64,000 bases of DNA from Chloroflexota bacterium (GCA_029561345.1 JAKQJC010000034.1:124001-188000); one strand, 5' to 3'. Shown: positions 12,289 to 21,894, numbered from the stretch's first letter. Made by a program: numbers and translations. Notes: generated by a model from the sequence alone, not told the origin.

Positions 12289-12316
12289 GTTCCCCCTTCC
12301 AGAGGGAAGGGGGAAC
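12289..12316 (-). terminator. Strong hairpin downstream of the giant secreted-protein gene
   Basis: A perfect 12-bp stem (12289-12300 with 12305-12316) with AGAG loop lies 24 bp after the stop of the minus-strand gene. The minus strand continues into an A-run rather than a U-tract, so it may stabilise the mRNA end rather than terminate intrinsically. Confidence 0.45.
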
Positions 12317-12339
12317 CGGAATTCAGATCTGATCCTGGT

Positions 12340-15300
12340 TTAGGGGAACAGTTTGATGATAAACGGCAGGAAGATCATCTTGTTGGGTATAAAGTCAACT
12401 GTGATGGTGACGGTGGCCACATTGGAGTCAGAGAAGCCGTCATTGACTTTATAAGTGAAGGTATCGGCCCCTGAGAAGAAGGGCGCGGGGGTATAAGTGA
12501 AGGAACCATCCGCGTTCAACGTCAGGCTGCCATGCTGCACATCCGTGACCAGCGATACGGTCAGGCTGACGCTGTCGCTGTCAACATCGTTGGCCAGCAC
12601 GCCAGCAGCTGCGTTCACAGTGAGGGTGGTATCCTGATCGGTGAGGTAGGCATCAGCAACCGCGACCGGGGCGCCGTTCACATTCAGCTTCACAGGCAGG
12701 CTGACTTTGCGTTTGGCGGCATCGGTGATGCGGATTTCCGCCGTGTACGTGCCGGGGGTCAGGCCGGTTGAATCAATGGAGACGCTCACCGTGGTGAAGC
12801 CGCCGTCGGCGGAAAGCGTGCCGGTGACCGGGTTTTCGTTCAGCCAGGCCACATCAAGGCCCGTTTCGCCGTTCAGGGTGATATCATCGATGGTCACTTC
12901 AGCGCCATCATTGCCCAGGTATTGGAAGCCGATGCGCACCGGCTGGCCGGGCAAAATGGAGGTCAGATCAAAGATGCTTTCCGCCCAGGCCCAGTTGGTA
13001 GTCCAGACATCATCGAGCTTGCCAACAAAGACATCGTCTCCGCCGCCCACTTCGCCAACCACCAGCCAGACATTCAGATCGCAGTTATCGAAGGTGGTTT
13101 TGCACCAATAGACGCTGCCATTTGACCAGACACTCAAAGTGCCGGTGGCCAGGGCGTATTCCGGGGTGAGCAGCCATTCATCCTGGTCGTAATCATATTC
13201 AACATGCGCGCTATATGAACCGCTGTGCGAAGAGGTGCTCTGTTTCCAGGTTTCCACCGTGCTGCTGGATTCCAGAGTCCAATCGGCGGGCGGGAAGGCG
13301 GCGCCTTCAAAACCTTCTGAAAGCAGAACTTCAGCTGGTTTCAGGCCCGGAACGATGGGCTGGTTGGTTTTAACCAGCACTTCTGACATTTCAAATGCAG
13401 AAGCGATGGCGCCAGAGTTGGTGAGAGTGAAGGTCTTGACTGAGCTGGCATTGGCAGGCAGACTCAGTTCAATGCTGGCAGGGTTCACCGCCAGGCATGG
13501 CGCATCTAACCGCAGAGTGGCATTTTGAGTTACAACCAAACCATCCTGCAATGTGACCGTGAGAGTTTGGGCGATGTAGCCGGCTTTGCTGATGGTGAGG
13601 GTGTAGTCGTTATCAGCCACGCGGTCCGCCCATTGGAAGTGACCGTCAGCGCCTGTGGTCAGAGTGGCCACCACGACGCTGGCAGTATTGCGCACTTCCA
13701 CTGTGGCGCCCTTCAAAGGCGCACCCGGAGTGGCATCGCACACACCCAGGCCAGAAGCGACGCCTTCAACGGTGCCGTAAGCGGCCGGCATGGTGACTGT
13801 GAGGGTGACGGGCACATTGGCCACGCGGTAGGGCGTGTTGTTGCTCAGTTTCAACTGGGCGGTGTAGGTGCCAGGCTGCAGGCCAGTGGCATCAAAGGAC
13901 AGGCTGACAGGTTCGGTGGCGCTGATGGCGAGGGCACCGGAGACAGGGCTTTCGCTCAGCCAGGGGATATCCAGGTAATTGCAGACGCCAGTTTCGCCCG
14001 AATCGACCTCAAAGATGTTCCCGGTGGATTGGTTGGCAGCCCAGAGATAGCCATTGCAGTCGATATCGAGGCCGGCTTCGCCGCCATGGAGACCGGTGAC
14101 ATTGAACCCGCCCAGGTTGGCATAATTGTTGTTGGCATCCAGAACACTGATATCGTAAGCCGCGCTGATGCCGCTGTTGGTGACGAACAGGTGGCCGGTG
14201 GCGGGGTTGTAGGCCAGGCCGGCGATGGGCAGGCTGACATTCACCTGTTCAAGGATGGCGCCAGAGCGGTTGAAACGCACGATGATAGAATCGTTCCAGG
14301 AACCGGCAAGGAAAGTATCGCTGGCCGGATCATAGGCCAGACCGCGCTGGCTGGTGCCAAAGGATGGGCAGATTTTCTGGCCGGTGGCTGCCAGCGAGGC
14401 GGGATCCAGTTCGTAGATGCAGTTATCACCGTTGACGTTGATCTGCCACAGGGTGCCCGCAGCAGGGTCATAGGTCATATCCGCTGCGAATGCAGTTACC
14501 CAGGGGGCAGTGTCGATGGTGCGGCCAGTTTTGGCCCCGGCAGGCGTGAATTCATAGTCCAGGTTATCGCCGCCGCCAGCTTTAATGTTGCTAGTCCAGA
14601 TATGACCATCATCGAGGTTGACGCCCACACCCCATGGCATGGTCAGGCCGGTGGTGATGGTGGAGATGACGGTGCCGGCAGCTGCGTTTTCAAACTGCGG
14701 GGCAGAGCGGTCTGGGAAGAGGTAGTAGGCCACGCCTTCCAGGGTGTATTTGTTGAAATTCTTGGGGCCCAGATGGCGGTTGGACGGCGCAAGGACCGAG
14801 GTATAGGCAGCCGTTCTGGGAGCCAGGTTGGTTTCTTTGATTTCGTAATCCACCGAAACCGTGCCAGTGTTGCCAAGGGTCAGGGTTTGGGTGGCAGCGC
14901 TGTTCATGGGCAGGGAGACTGAGAAGCCTGCGGGAGAAGCGCTGAGGATGCCGGCCTGGAGGGAGAAATTCTGCCGGACCACGGCGTTATCAGTGACGGT
15001 CACCTCGGCCGTGCTTTCAGCGTAGTTGGCTTTGGAAGCAGCCACCGTTTGAGTGCCTTCAGACACAAAGCCGTAGTAGAAGCCGTCAGCCAGGCTGGCG
15101 TCGGCCGGAGTTGAGGCGGTGGTCAGGCTGCCGCCGGGGAAGACGATGGTTGCTTTATCGAGAGGCAGGGTCGTGTTTGCATCCACCACTTTGCCCAGCA
15201 GCAGGCCGCCGCTTTTCGCGACGCATTCGGGGGCGCTGCCCACCACCACATCGTCAATATGCACATCGTTGCCGTAAGCGCTGAAGCCCTCAAAGCCAAT

Positions 15301-17958
15301 CAACAGATTGGTAACAGTGGCATAGGCGCTCAAATTGACAATGTGATTTTTCCAATTGGCTATTCCCGTGTAGCGAAAAATGGGAGAACCCACTGGCGTC
15401 CAGGTGGCGCCGCCATCTGTTGAGACGGTCACCTGCACGCTGTCGGTGTTGATATTAAAGCCTGTGTCATGGTACACCTGGAAGCTGACCTGGTCGGTGG
15501 CAATGCTGGTCATATCCAGAGGCAGACTGTAAGTCAGGCGGGCCTTGTTGCCAGATGTGACATCATATGAGTTGAAGTAAGCCACATTGGGGGCGCTGAC
15601 CGCAGCGACGCCGGAGGGATTTCTGGTGCCGGCATTGGTAGACCAGGCTGGGGTGCCGGATCCGGCGGTTTTGACAGTGGTCCAGTTGGCGGGCAGAGAG
15701 CCGGCGGTGACACCGTCAAAGTTTTCCTTCATGCCGCCCACGATGGCATACCCCGGAGCCTGGCAGGTATCCACATTGACCGTCAGAGCAAAATCCTGGA
15801 CGGAATCGGAAGCGGGAACCAGAACAGTGGCGGTGCCCACGTTGTAACCGGGGAGCATGGCCTGCACACTGAAGTCAAAAGAATCGCCTTCAGGCAGTGA
15901 AACGCTGTAGGTGCCCGTTTCGGGATCGGTGTAGATATCGCCACCCGGGTAGCCGGCAATGGTCAGGCGGGCATAGAGGGGCCAGGTGTGGCCGCTGGAC
16001 GTGCCATCGGTGACCGTGCCCGAAACCGTATGCATGGGGGCGGGGGTGAGGGCAAAGTTCTGGGTGGTGGTGGTTTCGGTGGCCACAACGATACCCGTGG
16101 CGGATGCCGGCAGGTAGCCGTAAGCAGACACGGTCATGTCATAGGTGCCGCCGGGGGCTGTGATGGTGTAAGCGCCATCGGCAGCCGAAATGCCGCCGTA
16201 AATGCCAGCAGTGAGGCGGGCGCCGGCAACCGGGTTGCTGGTGCTGGCATTGGTAACAGTGCCAGAAATTTTGCCGGTAGGAACCGCAAAGCAGCCTGGA
16301 TATTTGAAGGCCACAATGCGGGTGGCCCAATCCCAACTGCCGGTGGAGTATTCCGTGGTGAACCAGAAGGTGCAGCCGTCCTGGGGGTCAATGCTCATGG
16401 AAGAGTAATCGCCCCAGCGGTTGACGCCACTCTGGGCGGCGGTGCCGCTGAAGGCCACCCGTTCGCCCTGGGCCATGACATTGGCCGGATCGGTGTTCAG
16501 ACGCCCCACCAGGCCAATGGAGGGATTCATGGTGGTGCTGGACATGGAATAGCCCAGGGCCAGGTTGCCCATGCGGTCCATGGAAATGGAACCCATCCAG
16601 CGGTGGGTGGCATCGGCCACGTCGCCAGCATAGGTGCCCTGCTGGGTGATGGTCCAGGTTGCGCCAGAGGTCTGGAGTTCATACCAGCGCACGGCTGCGC
16701 GGGTGGAACCGGCATCCACAGTGTGGTTGACCACCATGCGGGTGGTTCCGTCTTCCAGCTGGCGATAGGCCAGGCGGTACATCAGGCGGTCGCCAATGGC
16801 ATCCAGTTTCTGTGCATTGGGCTGGGAGACGCAATCGCGGGTGGAAGTGCAGATGGGGTTGAAGTTGGACACTACTAGCACCTGATCGGGCTGACCCGAA
16901 TTGCCAAAGGAGAAGGTGTTGCCGGCCCAATCGGTGTGGAAATGCCAGATGCGCATTTCATCCACCGTGCCGAGGCCGTTGGAGGAGTCATCCACTTCGG
17001 CGAAGTAGTTGGGGGTGCCGGCAGCCGGGGGAGTGCCTTCAAAATCAGCGGGGAGCATGCCGCCAAAGGCACTGTTGGCCGTTTCGAGGTCAAAGATGAC
17101 CTGGCGGGCAGTGCCGCCGGTGAGCATCTGGTCGCGTTCATATACAGCCACACCAGCGCCGCCCCATGAAGAGCCACCGGTGAACTGGTTGACGGTCATA
17201 TAGTAACCATCGGGCCAGATGCCGAATTTGGGGTAGTCATTCATCTTGGTGTTGCTGTAGAGGAAGGCATAGCGGTAGTATGCGCCGGCGGGGTTGCTGG
17301 TTTGCGAGATGGCCATGCAGTTGTAGTAAGGGCCGTTCACTGCAAACTGGCTGATCATCCAGCGGTTGGCAATTTCATCGTACAAAACGATGGGGTCGCC
17401 ATCATTGGAGGTTTCGCACGGGCCGCCAAAACCGGCCCAGAGGGAATTGCCGGCGATGGGGCTGGTGAAGAGGGCCACGGGGGCCGTGGCTTCGGTCACA
17501 TCCCAGGCCTGGATGTGCAGGTTGACCCACTGCATGTAATATTTCTTGCCTGTGCCGGGGTCATAACCGATATCGCCCTGGGTATCGGGCGGGGCAACGC
17601 CGCCAATATTGTTCACCCCATCGAAACTGGTGATTAACTCAGGCATGCTGCCGGCGAGGGGGGCGTTTTGCAGCGCGGCGTCAGGAGAAGTGACTTTGGG
17701 CGCTGAATTCAAAACTTTGGGCAAGGGCAGCATGGGAATTTCTTCATTGTAGGCGCCCATTTGCGGTTGTTGGGCGGCTGCCAGGGCTGTCAGAGGGGCG
17801 CTTAGGTCATGGTGCAGGTCGTAGCTGATCTGCGGTTTCAAACCGTCCTGAAGAGGGGCGGCAGAAAAATCAGCACTGACCGGTTGAACCATGCTGGACA
17901 GGATTCCCACCAGGAGAATGATGGAAAACAACGATGATAATTTTTTATGGGGGGACAT
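12340..17958 (-). CDS. Giant secreted multidomain surface protein (1872 aa)
   Basis: A signal peptide covers about residues 1-29 (basic start, hydrophobic core, ending VSADF). The rest is extracytoplasmic beta-structure: a propeller-like region ~106-555; carboxypeptidase-regulatory-like domains ~559-720, ~919-990 and ~1389-1479; 'choice-of-anchor J'/MAM-like jelly rolls ~743-906 and ~1548-1700; a second propeller (NHL/SMP-30-like) ~1103-1333; and a cadherin-like domain ~1766-1853 with the LANDVDSDS and FTYTP motifs. It ends in a hydrophobic tail containing MIFLPFIIK, like two other exported proteins here. No catalytic motif was recognised. Likely an adhesin or cell-surface scaffold. The gene is monocistronic with an AAAGG ribosome site. 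Confidence 0.85.
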   Translation of the reverse strand: MSPHKKLSSLFSIILLVGILSSMVQPVSADFSAAPLQDGLKPQISYDLHHDLSAPLTALAAAQQPQMGAYNEEIPMLPLPKVLNSAPKVTSPDAALQNAPLAGSMPELITSFDGVNNIGGVAPPDTQGDIGYDPGTGKKYYMQWVNLHIQAWDVTEATAPVALFTSPIAGNSLWAGFGGPCETSNDGDPIVLYDEIANRWMISQFAVNGPYYNCMAISQTSNPAGAYYRYAFLYSNTKMNDYPKFGIWPDGYYMTVNQFTGGSSWGGAGVAVYERDQMLTGGTARQVIFDLETANSAFGGMLPADFEGTPPAAGTPNYFAEVDDSSNGLGTVDEMRIWHFHTDWAGNTFSFGNSGQPDQVLVVSNFNPICTSTRDCVSQPNAQKLDAIGDRLMYRLAYRQLEDGTTRMVVNHTVDAGSTRAAVRWYELQTSGATWTITQQGTYAGDVADATHRWMGSISMDRMGNLALGYSMSSTTMNPSIGLVGRLNTDPANVMAQGERVAFSGTAAQSGVNRWGDYSSMSIDPQDGCTFWFTTEYSTGSWDWATRIVAFKYPGCFAVPTGKISGTVTNASTSNPVAGARLTAGIYGGISAADGAYTITAPGGTYDMTVSAYGYLPASATGIVVATETTTTQNFALTPAPMHTVSGTVTDGTSSGHTWPLYARLTIAGYPGGDIYTDPETGTYSVSLPEGDSFDFSVQAMLPGYNVGTATVLVPASDSVQDFALTVNVDTCQAPGYAIVGGMKENFDGVTAGSLPANWTTVKTAGSGTPAWSTNAGTRNPSGVAAVSAPNVAYFNSYDVTSGNKARLTYSLPLDMTSIATDQVSFQVYHDTGFNINTDSVQVTVSTDGGATWTPVGSPIFRYTGIANWKNHIVNLSAYATVTNLLIGFEGFSAYGNDVHIDDVVVGSAPECVAKSGGLLLGKVVDANTTLPLDKATIVFPGGSLTTASTPADASLADGFYYGFVSEGTQTVAASKANYAESTAEVTVTDNAVVRQNFSLQAGILSASPAGFSVSLPMNSAATQTLTLGNTGTVSVDYEIKETNLAPRTAAYTSVLAPSNRHLGPKNFNKYTLEGVAYYLFPDRSAPQFENAAAGTVISTITTGLTMPWGVGVNLDDGHIWTSNIKAGGGDNLDYEFTPAGAKTGRTIDTAPWVTAFAADMTYDPAAGTLWQINVNGDNCIYELDPASLAATGQKICPSFGTSQRGLAYDPASDTFLAGSWNDSIIVRFNRSGAILEQVNVSLPIAGLAYNPATGHLFVTNSGISAAYDISVLDANNNYANLGGFNVTGLHGGEAGLDIDCNGYLWAANQSTGNIFEVDSGETGVCNYLDIPWLSESPVSGALAISATEPVSLSFDATGLQPGTYTAQLKLSNNTPYRVANVPVTLTVTMPAAYGTVEGVASGLGVCDATPGAPLKGATVEVRNTASVVVATLTTGADGHFQWADRVADNDYTLTISKAGYIAQTLTVTLQDGLVVTQNATLRLDAPCLAVNPASIELSLPANASSVKTFTLTNSGAIASAFEMSEVLVKTNQPIVPGLKPAEVLLSEGFEGAAFPPADWTLESSSTVETWKQSTSSHSGSYSAHVEYDYDQDEWLLTPEYALATGTLSVWSNGSVYWCKTTFDNCDLNVWLVVGEVGGGDDVFVGKLDDVWTTNWAWAESIFDLTSILPGQPVRIGFQYLGNDGAEVTIDDITLNGETGLDVAWLNENPVTGTLSADGGFTTVSVSIDSTGLTPGTYTAEIRITDAAKRKVSLPVKLNVNGAPVAVADAYLTDQDTTLTVNAAAGVLANDVDSDSVSLTVSLVTDVQHGSLTLNADGSFTYTPAPFFSGADTFTYKVNDGFSDSNVATVTITVDFIPNKMIFLPFIIKLFP

Positions 17959-18301
17959 AATAAAAAACCTTTTCTATGTGAGCTGGCGAAGTTCCCTGCG
18001 GGGATGAGCTTTCAAATTGCCAGCGGGATAAGGATATGATTCAACACCTGCTTTTTCCACGCCCTTATCATGATGTTATCAGGCTGATGCTGGGCCTTTT
18101 TAAAAGGCTTGCCGCATTCCCGAACCTTTCCATTTTTTGGCAGGCATTGAATACAATGCAATCGGTTGCAAAAAGTTGTAAATATATATAATAAGAAAGG
18201 GTATCACCTGAAAAAGGTGTACCTTAAAGCTTCCTCCTTGTTTTTCACATGATCGTGGATGATAAGGGAGAGCGGAACCAAAACCCAAAATGTACCAGAT
18301 T
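17959..18301. other. Intergenic region left of the IS element
   Basis: 343 bp without a credible gene. It must hold the promoter of the giant secreted-protein gene, but no good -35/-10 pair is visible. An AT-rich patch lies near 18178-18195, and an imperfect hairpin at 18197-18225 (CACCT/AGGTG core) has bulges. The left copy of the IS target duplication is at 18294-18301. Confidence 0.5.
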
Positions 18302-18319
18302 TTGAATACCGGACACTTT
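18302..18319 (+). repeat. IS left terminal inverted repeat
   Basis: TTGAATACCGGACACTTT; pairs with 19469-19486 with one mismatch. Confidence 0.88.
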
Positions 18320-18387
18320 AACAAATGACGACTGGCACATGAGGTACACTTATGTTTATTCCGTCCAAGGAAGAACAGGAGTGAACC

Positions 18388-19482
18388 ATGAGTGACAATC
18401 GTCGCGTTTATCGTACCATCAAACAGGCAATTATGCAATTGTATCCCGGACAGCCCAAAGGCAATACCATGCGCATGTTGACCACCCTGGCCGCAATGAT
18501 CACCGGCATTGTACTGGGCAAAACCTGCCAACTGCCCACAATTGCCCGCAAAGCCCCCGATCAGGCCAAAGCCGACAGCCGGGTGAAACGTTATACGCGC
18601 TGGATACAGAATGAACGGGTCGATTACGAAACCTATTACTTTCCATTTGTGGCTGAATTGCTTCATCGCCTGGCCGCCATTCGTGAGTTGGTGTTTATCA
18701 TAGATGGCAGCGAAGTGGGACACGGTTGTATCACCTTGATGATCAGCCTACTGTACGGTAAGCGGGCATTGCCGATCACCTGGTTGGTGGTCAAAGGCTC
18801 TAAGGGACACTTGCCGGAACACATTCATATGGAACTCCTGGGGCAACTGCAAGATATTTTACCGCCCAGCGCACGGGCTATCTTCTTGGGAGATGGAGAA
18901 TTTGACGGGATCGAGCTGCAAGCGGCAGCAGAGACGATGGGACTGCGGTATGTCTGTCGAACCGCCAAGAATGCTCAATTGTATGAAGACGATGAAAACT
19001 TCACTTTCACTGACTTGTTCGTTCAGCCGGGCGATCTGATTGCTATTCCCAATGTTTGGTTTACTCGGGAAGGTTATGGGCCAGTGCAGGTGATTGCCTG
19101 GTGGGCTAGAGGATATTCAGAACCCATCTATCTGGTCACTAACTTCGAGTTACCCTATGAAGCCTGTCATTGGTACAAAAAACGTTTCTTGATTGAAACC
19201 TTTTTTTCTGACCAGAAAAGTCGTGGATTCCACCTCCACAAAAGCCATCTGTCTACGCCAGATCGTCTGGGCATTCTCATGATCGCGACGTGTTTGGCTT
19301 ATCTTTGGATCGTTTACTTGGGACAGACGGCTGTTCGGAAGGACCAGATCAAGGTAATCCATCGTGCAGATCGGTGTGACTGGAGCCTTTTCCGGTTAGG
19401 TCTAGCTTGGTTGGATTATCTCCTTAACGAGGAGCTGGATATTCCAGTCTCTTTTACCCTGGAGCCGAAAAGTGTCCGGTAA
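18388..19482 (+). CDS. IS4-family DDE transposase
   Basis: 364 residues. The DDE catalytic triad is recognisable: Asp in IIDGSEVG, Asp in LGDGEFDG, and Glu in the family signature Y-(2)-R-(3)-E-(6)-K (YKKRFLIETFFSDQK). This signature defines IS4-type enzymes that cut and paste through hairpin or flush-end intermediates. The reading frame is intact with an AGGAG site before the ATG. The stop codon TAA lies inside the right terminal inverted repeat, so the gene uses the element to its very end. Confidence 0.95.
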   Translation: MSDNRRVYRTIKQAIMQLYPGQPKGNTMRMLTTLAAMITGIVLGKTCQLPTIARKAPDQAKADSRVKRYTRWIQNERVDYETYYFPFVAELLHRLAAIRELVFIIDGSEVGHGCITLMISLLYGKRALPITWLVVKGSKGHLPEHIHMELLGQLQDILPPSARAIFLGDGEFDGIELQAAAETMGLRYVCRTAKNAQLYEDDENFTFTDLFVQPGDLIAIPNVWFTREGYGPVQVIAWWARGYSEPIYLVTNFELPYEACHWYKKRFLIETFFSDQKSRGFHLHKSHLSTPDRLGILMIATCLAYLWIVYLGQTAVRKDQIKVIHRADRCDWSLFRLGLAWLDYLLNEELDIPVSFTLEPKSVR

Positions 19483-19486
19483 TCAA
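19469..19486 (-). repeat. IS right terminal inverted repeat
   Basis: Reverse complement reads TTGATTACCGGACACTTT. It contains the transposase stop codon (19480-19482). Confidence 0.88.
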
Positions 19487-19688
19487 ACCAGATTTTCATC
19501 CGGATTAAGAAGAAAGGTGCGATTTATCGGGTTAACTATAGTATAAAGATCATATAATGCAACTGATTAATGGTACTTTTTTTAATACCATTACGAGATG
19601 ATGGGCTTGTCCCCTTTTTGCATCATCATAACAGTATCCATCGCCAGGGCAGCCTGCTCTGGCGGTCCATTGCTTGTGAAGACCAGGT

Positions 19689-20531
19689 TCAGGGCTTGGC
19701 CTTCCAATTGCTGAGGATGGCCCCGCCAATGATCAGCCCCATGGCCAGGCCGGTCAGCCAGGTCAGGCGCTAGCCGCTGAACAGCATCAGGTTGAGGGTG
19801 GAAAGGAGGGGGGTGAGATAAGATAGCGACCCGATGGCGCGCGGATCACCGCGCTTGAGGGCGGCATCCCAGAAGAAAAATGCAGCCCCCATGGGGCCGG
19901 CGGCGATGAGAACCAGCAGAAGAACCTTGTGCCAGCCCGGTGAAACCAGAAAATCCAGCGACCCGCCCAGAGCGAGGTGAACGGTAAAGGAGAGCAGGCC
20001 GGAAATCAGGCAGAAAACACTGATGGAGCCGGTAGGGAAGGGCGGCAGGCGTTTGGTGAGCAGCGAATAGACTGCCCAGGTGACAGCAGCCCCGCCTGCA
20101 AGGAGGTAGCCGGGCAGGTAGCGGGTATCGAAGGTGATCTGTCCCTGGGTGACGATGAGAGCGGCGCCAGCCAACCCCAGCAAACCGCCTAAAATATGTT
20201 GAAGCCGCAGGTGGATGCCTTTGATGAAGAGGGGAGAAAGCACCACAATCAGCAGCGGCCAGAGATAATTGATCAGGTTGGCTTCAACTGCCGGAGCCAG
20301 GGCAAAAGCGCGAAAATAAAGAAAATGGTAGCCAAAAATACCGCCAACCCCCACCAGCAGGGTACGAAAAGGCACCCGCCAGGCGCGGGGTTGAAAGAGG
20401 CTGGTGAGACCGGTGAGCGTGAAAACCACCCCCAGCATCAGGAAAGGCGGCAGGCTGGCCACCTGTGAACCCAGCAGGGCCAGGGTGCTCCATAAAATCA
20501 CGGCAAATGAGGCGAGCAGCAGGCTGTTCAT
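19689..20531 (-). pseudogene. EamA/DMT-family transporter broken by a premature TAG
   Basis: An inner-membrane drug/metabolite transporter with about ten hydrophobic helices in two EamA repeats. The frame is intact for 253 residues and ends with ...LNLMLFSG, then TAG (19770-19772). Beyond that stop the same frame continues for 26 residues (RLTWLTGLAMGLIIGGAIL, then SNWKAKP) and ends at a TGA at 19689-19691. The continuation is exactly the expected tenth helix. So one nonsense change removed the last transmembrane segment. The product may be inactive or a shortened functional form. Substrate unknown. A sequencing error or amber read-through cannot be excluded. Confidence 0.8.
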
Positions 20532-20838
20532 CTAATCCTTCTGATGACAGGACCAATTTTCAAAAACACCCGCCAATTTTAACGCGATTCTGCTGTTTGG
20601 GTATAAAATAGCCTTTGCCGGTGTTTCGCTTGCCTTGCTTGCCTCAGATCACTTTGATTGCATCGGAATCAGCAATATTGCCGTAACCACGCACGTCAGT
20701 ATGCGGCGCCAGCCTGAAGGGCTTTTCTATGGAACCTGGCTGCGCTTCCTCAATAATTAATTGCAATCAAAGTCCGCCACGCGGTTCTTCTTGATATGGC
20801 CCTGTGCCAAACATCCCATATCCTTAAGGAGGCACTTT
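20532..20838. other. Divergent intergenic region with long corA leader
   Basis: 307 bp between the minus-strand transporter and corA. A plus-strand -10-like TATAAA (near 20601-20606) follows a TTTAAC at ~18 bp. Downstream a 12-bp perfect inverted repeat (20651-20662 with 20762-20773) encloses 99 bp holding smaller stems (AGCC/GGCT; GCCAG/CTGGC). A further 7-bp stem (20793-20799 with 20816-20822) ends four bases before the corA ribosome site. No ORF here is convincing. Confidence 0.55.
20651..20822 (+). promoter_or_regulatory. Candidate structured leader RNA of corA
   Basis: ACTTTGATTGCA (20651-20662) pairs perfectly with TGCAATCAAAGT (20762-20773), closing a ~123-nt domain like the P1 helix of a riboswitch. 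A second hairpin, GATATGG/CCATATC, abuts the AAGGAGG of corA and could control its exposure. It does not match the M-box consensus as I know it. Function is inferred only from position and pairing. Confidence 0.4.
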
Positions 20839-21771
20839 ATGATCAGCATCTACAAAAATACCGAACTCGGCCTTGAAGAATTGGATAACCCGGTAAATGG
20901 CTGCTGGATTAATATTATTAACCCCACCAGCGATGAAGTGGACCGGGTGACTGCCTGGGGGATTCCGCTTGATTTTCTGACCTATGCCCTGGATGTGGAT
21001 GAACGGCCGCGCATGGAAAAAGAGGATGACGGCACCATGCTGGTCATTCTGCGCATCCCTTATTTTCAGGGATTGACCGTGGATGTGCCTTATGCCACCA
21101 TTCCACTGGGCGTCATTTTGACCGGGCAGTATTTTGTCAGCGTCTGCCGCCGGCCAACCGATATTTTGCAGGAATTTGCCTCAGGGCGGATGCGGAATTT
21201 TTCCACGGGTAAACGCAACCGCTTTTTGCTGCGCCTGCTGCTCAGCACGGCCAATAAATATCTGACCTACCTGCGCGAAATCAACAAAACAGTGGATAAT
21301 CTGGAAGACAAGCTGCAGGCCTCAATGCGGAATAAAGAGGTATTTGATCTGCTCAAGTATCAAAAAAGCCTGGTTTATTTCACCACAGCGCTGAAATCGA
21401 ACGGATTGATGCTTGAGCGCCTGCAGCGCAGCCAGTTTTTCCACACCTATCCAGATGATGAAGATTTGCTGGAAGATGTCATCACCGAAAACGCCCAGGC
21501 GATGGAAATGGTGAACATCTCCAACAACATTCTCACCTCCATGATGGATGCCTTTGGCTCAATCATTTCCAATAACATGAACGTGGTGATGAAATTCCTG
21601 GCCTCGATGACCATTGTCCTCAGCCTGCCCACCATTGTCACCAGCTTTTTTGGCATGAATGTTAACCTGCCGTTTTCGGAACATCCGCAAGCCTATCTCA
21701 TTGTGATTGGCATTTTCACCCTGCTCAGCTTGCTGGTGACGATTATTTTTGTCCGGCGCGACTGGTTTTAG
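20839..21771 (+). CDS. corA: CorA-family magnesium/divalent cation transporter
   Basis: 310 residues from the ATG at 20839, chosen because AAGGAGG (20826-20832) precedes it by six bases; an upstream ATG lacks this. The large N-terminal cytoplasmic alpha/beta domain leads into a long stalk helix and two C-terminal membrane helices with the signature FFGMNV at the end of TM1. The GMN loop forms the selectivity filter of the pentamer. The leader contains strong inverted repeats that may regulate expression. Shared terminator with tRNA-His. Confidence 0.95.
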   Translation: MISIYKNTELGLEELDNPVNGCWINIINPTSDEVDRVTAWGIPLDFLTYALDVDERPRMEKEDDGTMLVILRIPYFQGLTVDVPYATIPLGVILTGQYFVSVCRRPTDILQEFASGRMRNFSTGKRNRFLLRLLLSTANKYLTYLREINKTVDNLEDKLQASMRNKEVFDLLKYQKSLVYFTTALKSNGLMLERLQRSQFFHTYPDDEDLLEDVITENAQAMEMVNISNNILTSMMDAFGSIISNNMNVVMKFLASMTIVLSLPTIVTSFFGMNVNLPFSEHPQAYLIVIGIFTLLSLLVTIIFVRRDWF

Positions 21772-21783
21772 AGACGGGAAGAT

Positions 21784-21817
21784 AATAAAAGACCTCGCGC
21801 AAGCGAGGTCTTTTATT
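21784..21817. terminator. Bidirectional terminator between corA and tRNA-His
   Basis: A perfect 15-bp stem (21784-21798 with 21803-21817) with GCAA loop. A-rich left and T-rich right arms supply U-tracts in both directions. Confidence 0.9.
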
Positions 21818-21818
21818 C

Positions 21819-21894
21819 TGGGGTGGCTGATGGGGGTCGAACCCACAACCCCTTGATCCACAGTCAAGTGCTCTGCCATTGAGCTACAGCCACC
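21819..21894 (-). tRNA. tRNA-His (anticodon GTG), CCA encoded
   Basis: On the minus strand the cloverleaf folds fully: acceptor GTGGCTG/CAGCCAC, D arm, anticodon loop with GTG after CT, and T arm GTGGGTTCGACCCCC. The extra G(-1) at 21894 opposite C73 at 21822 is the histidine identity element. Bases 21819-21821 encode the 3' CCA. Confidence 0.97.

Larger units (their letters stand above)
18302..19486 (+). mobile_element. Complete IS4-family insertion sequence (~1185 bp)
   Basis: The element carries one transposase gene between terminal inverted repeats of 18 bp with one mismatch (18302-18319 and 19469-19486; 13-bp core TACCGGACACTTT is perfect). It is flanked by an 8-bp direct repeat ACCAGATT (18294-18301 and 19487-19494), the expected target duplication; the match extends to 10 bp if IS-end bases are included. 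Intact ends, target duplication and transposase all suggest a recent insertion. It sits in intergenic DNA and appears not to break a gene. Confidence 0.9.

Noticed and set aside
13525-14922. 465-codon open frame on the plus strand opposite the giant secreted-protein gene
   Set aside because: Its translation is low-information Gly/His/Ala-rich text mirroring the real gene; the opposite frame has a signal peptide and recognisable domains.
18100-18723. 207-codon minus-strand frame across the IS left end
   Set aside because: Spans the IS boundary and overlaps the transposase; no domain.
20600-20838. M-box magnesium riboswitch upstream of corA
   Set aside because: The conserved M-box core as I know it is not visible; kept only as an unclassified structured leader.
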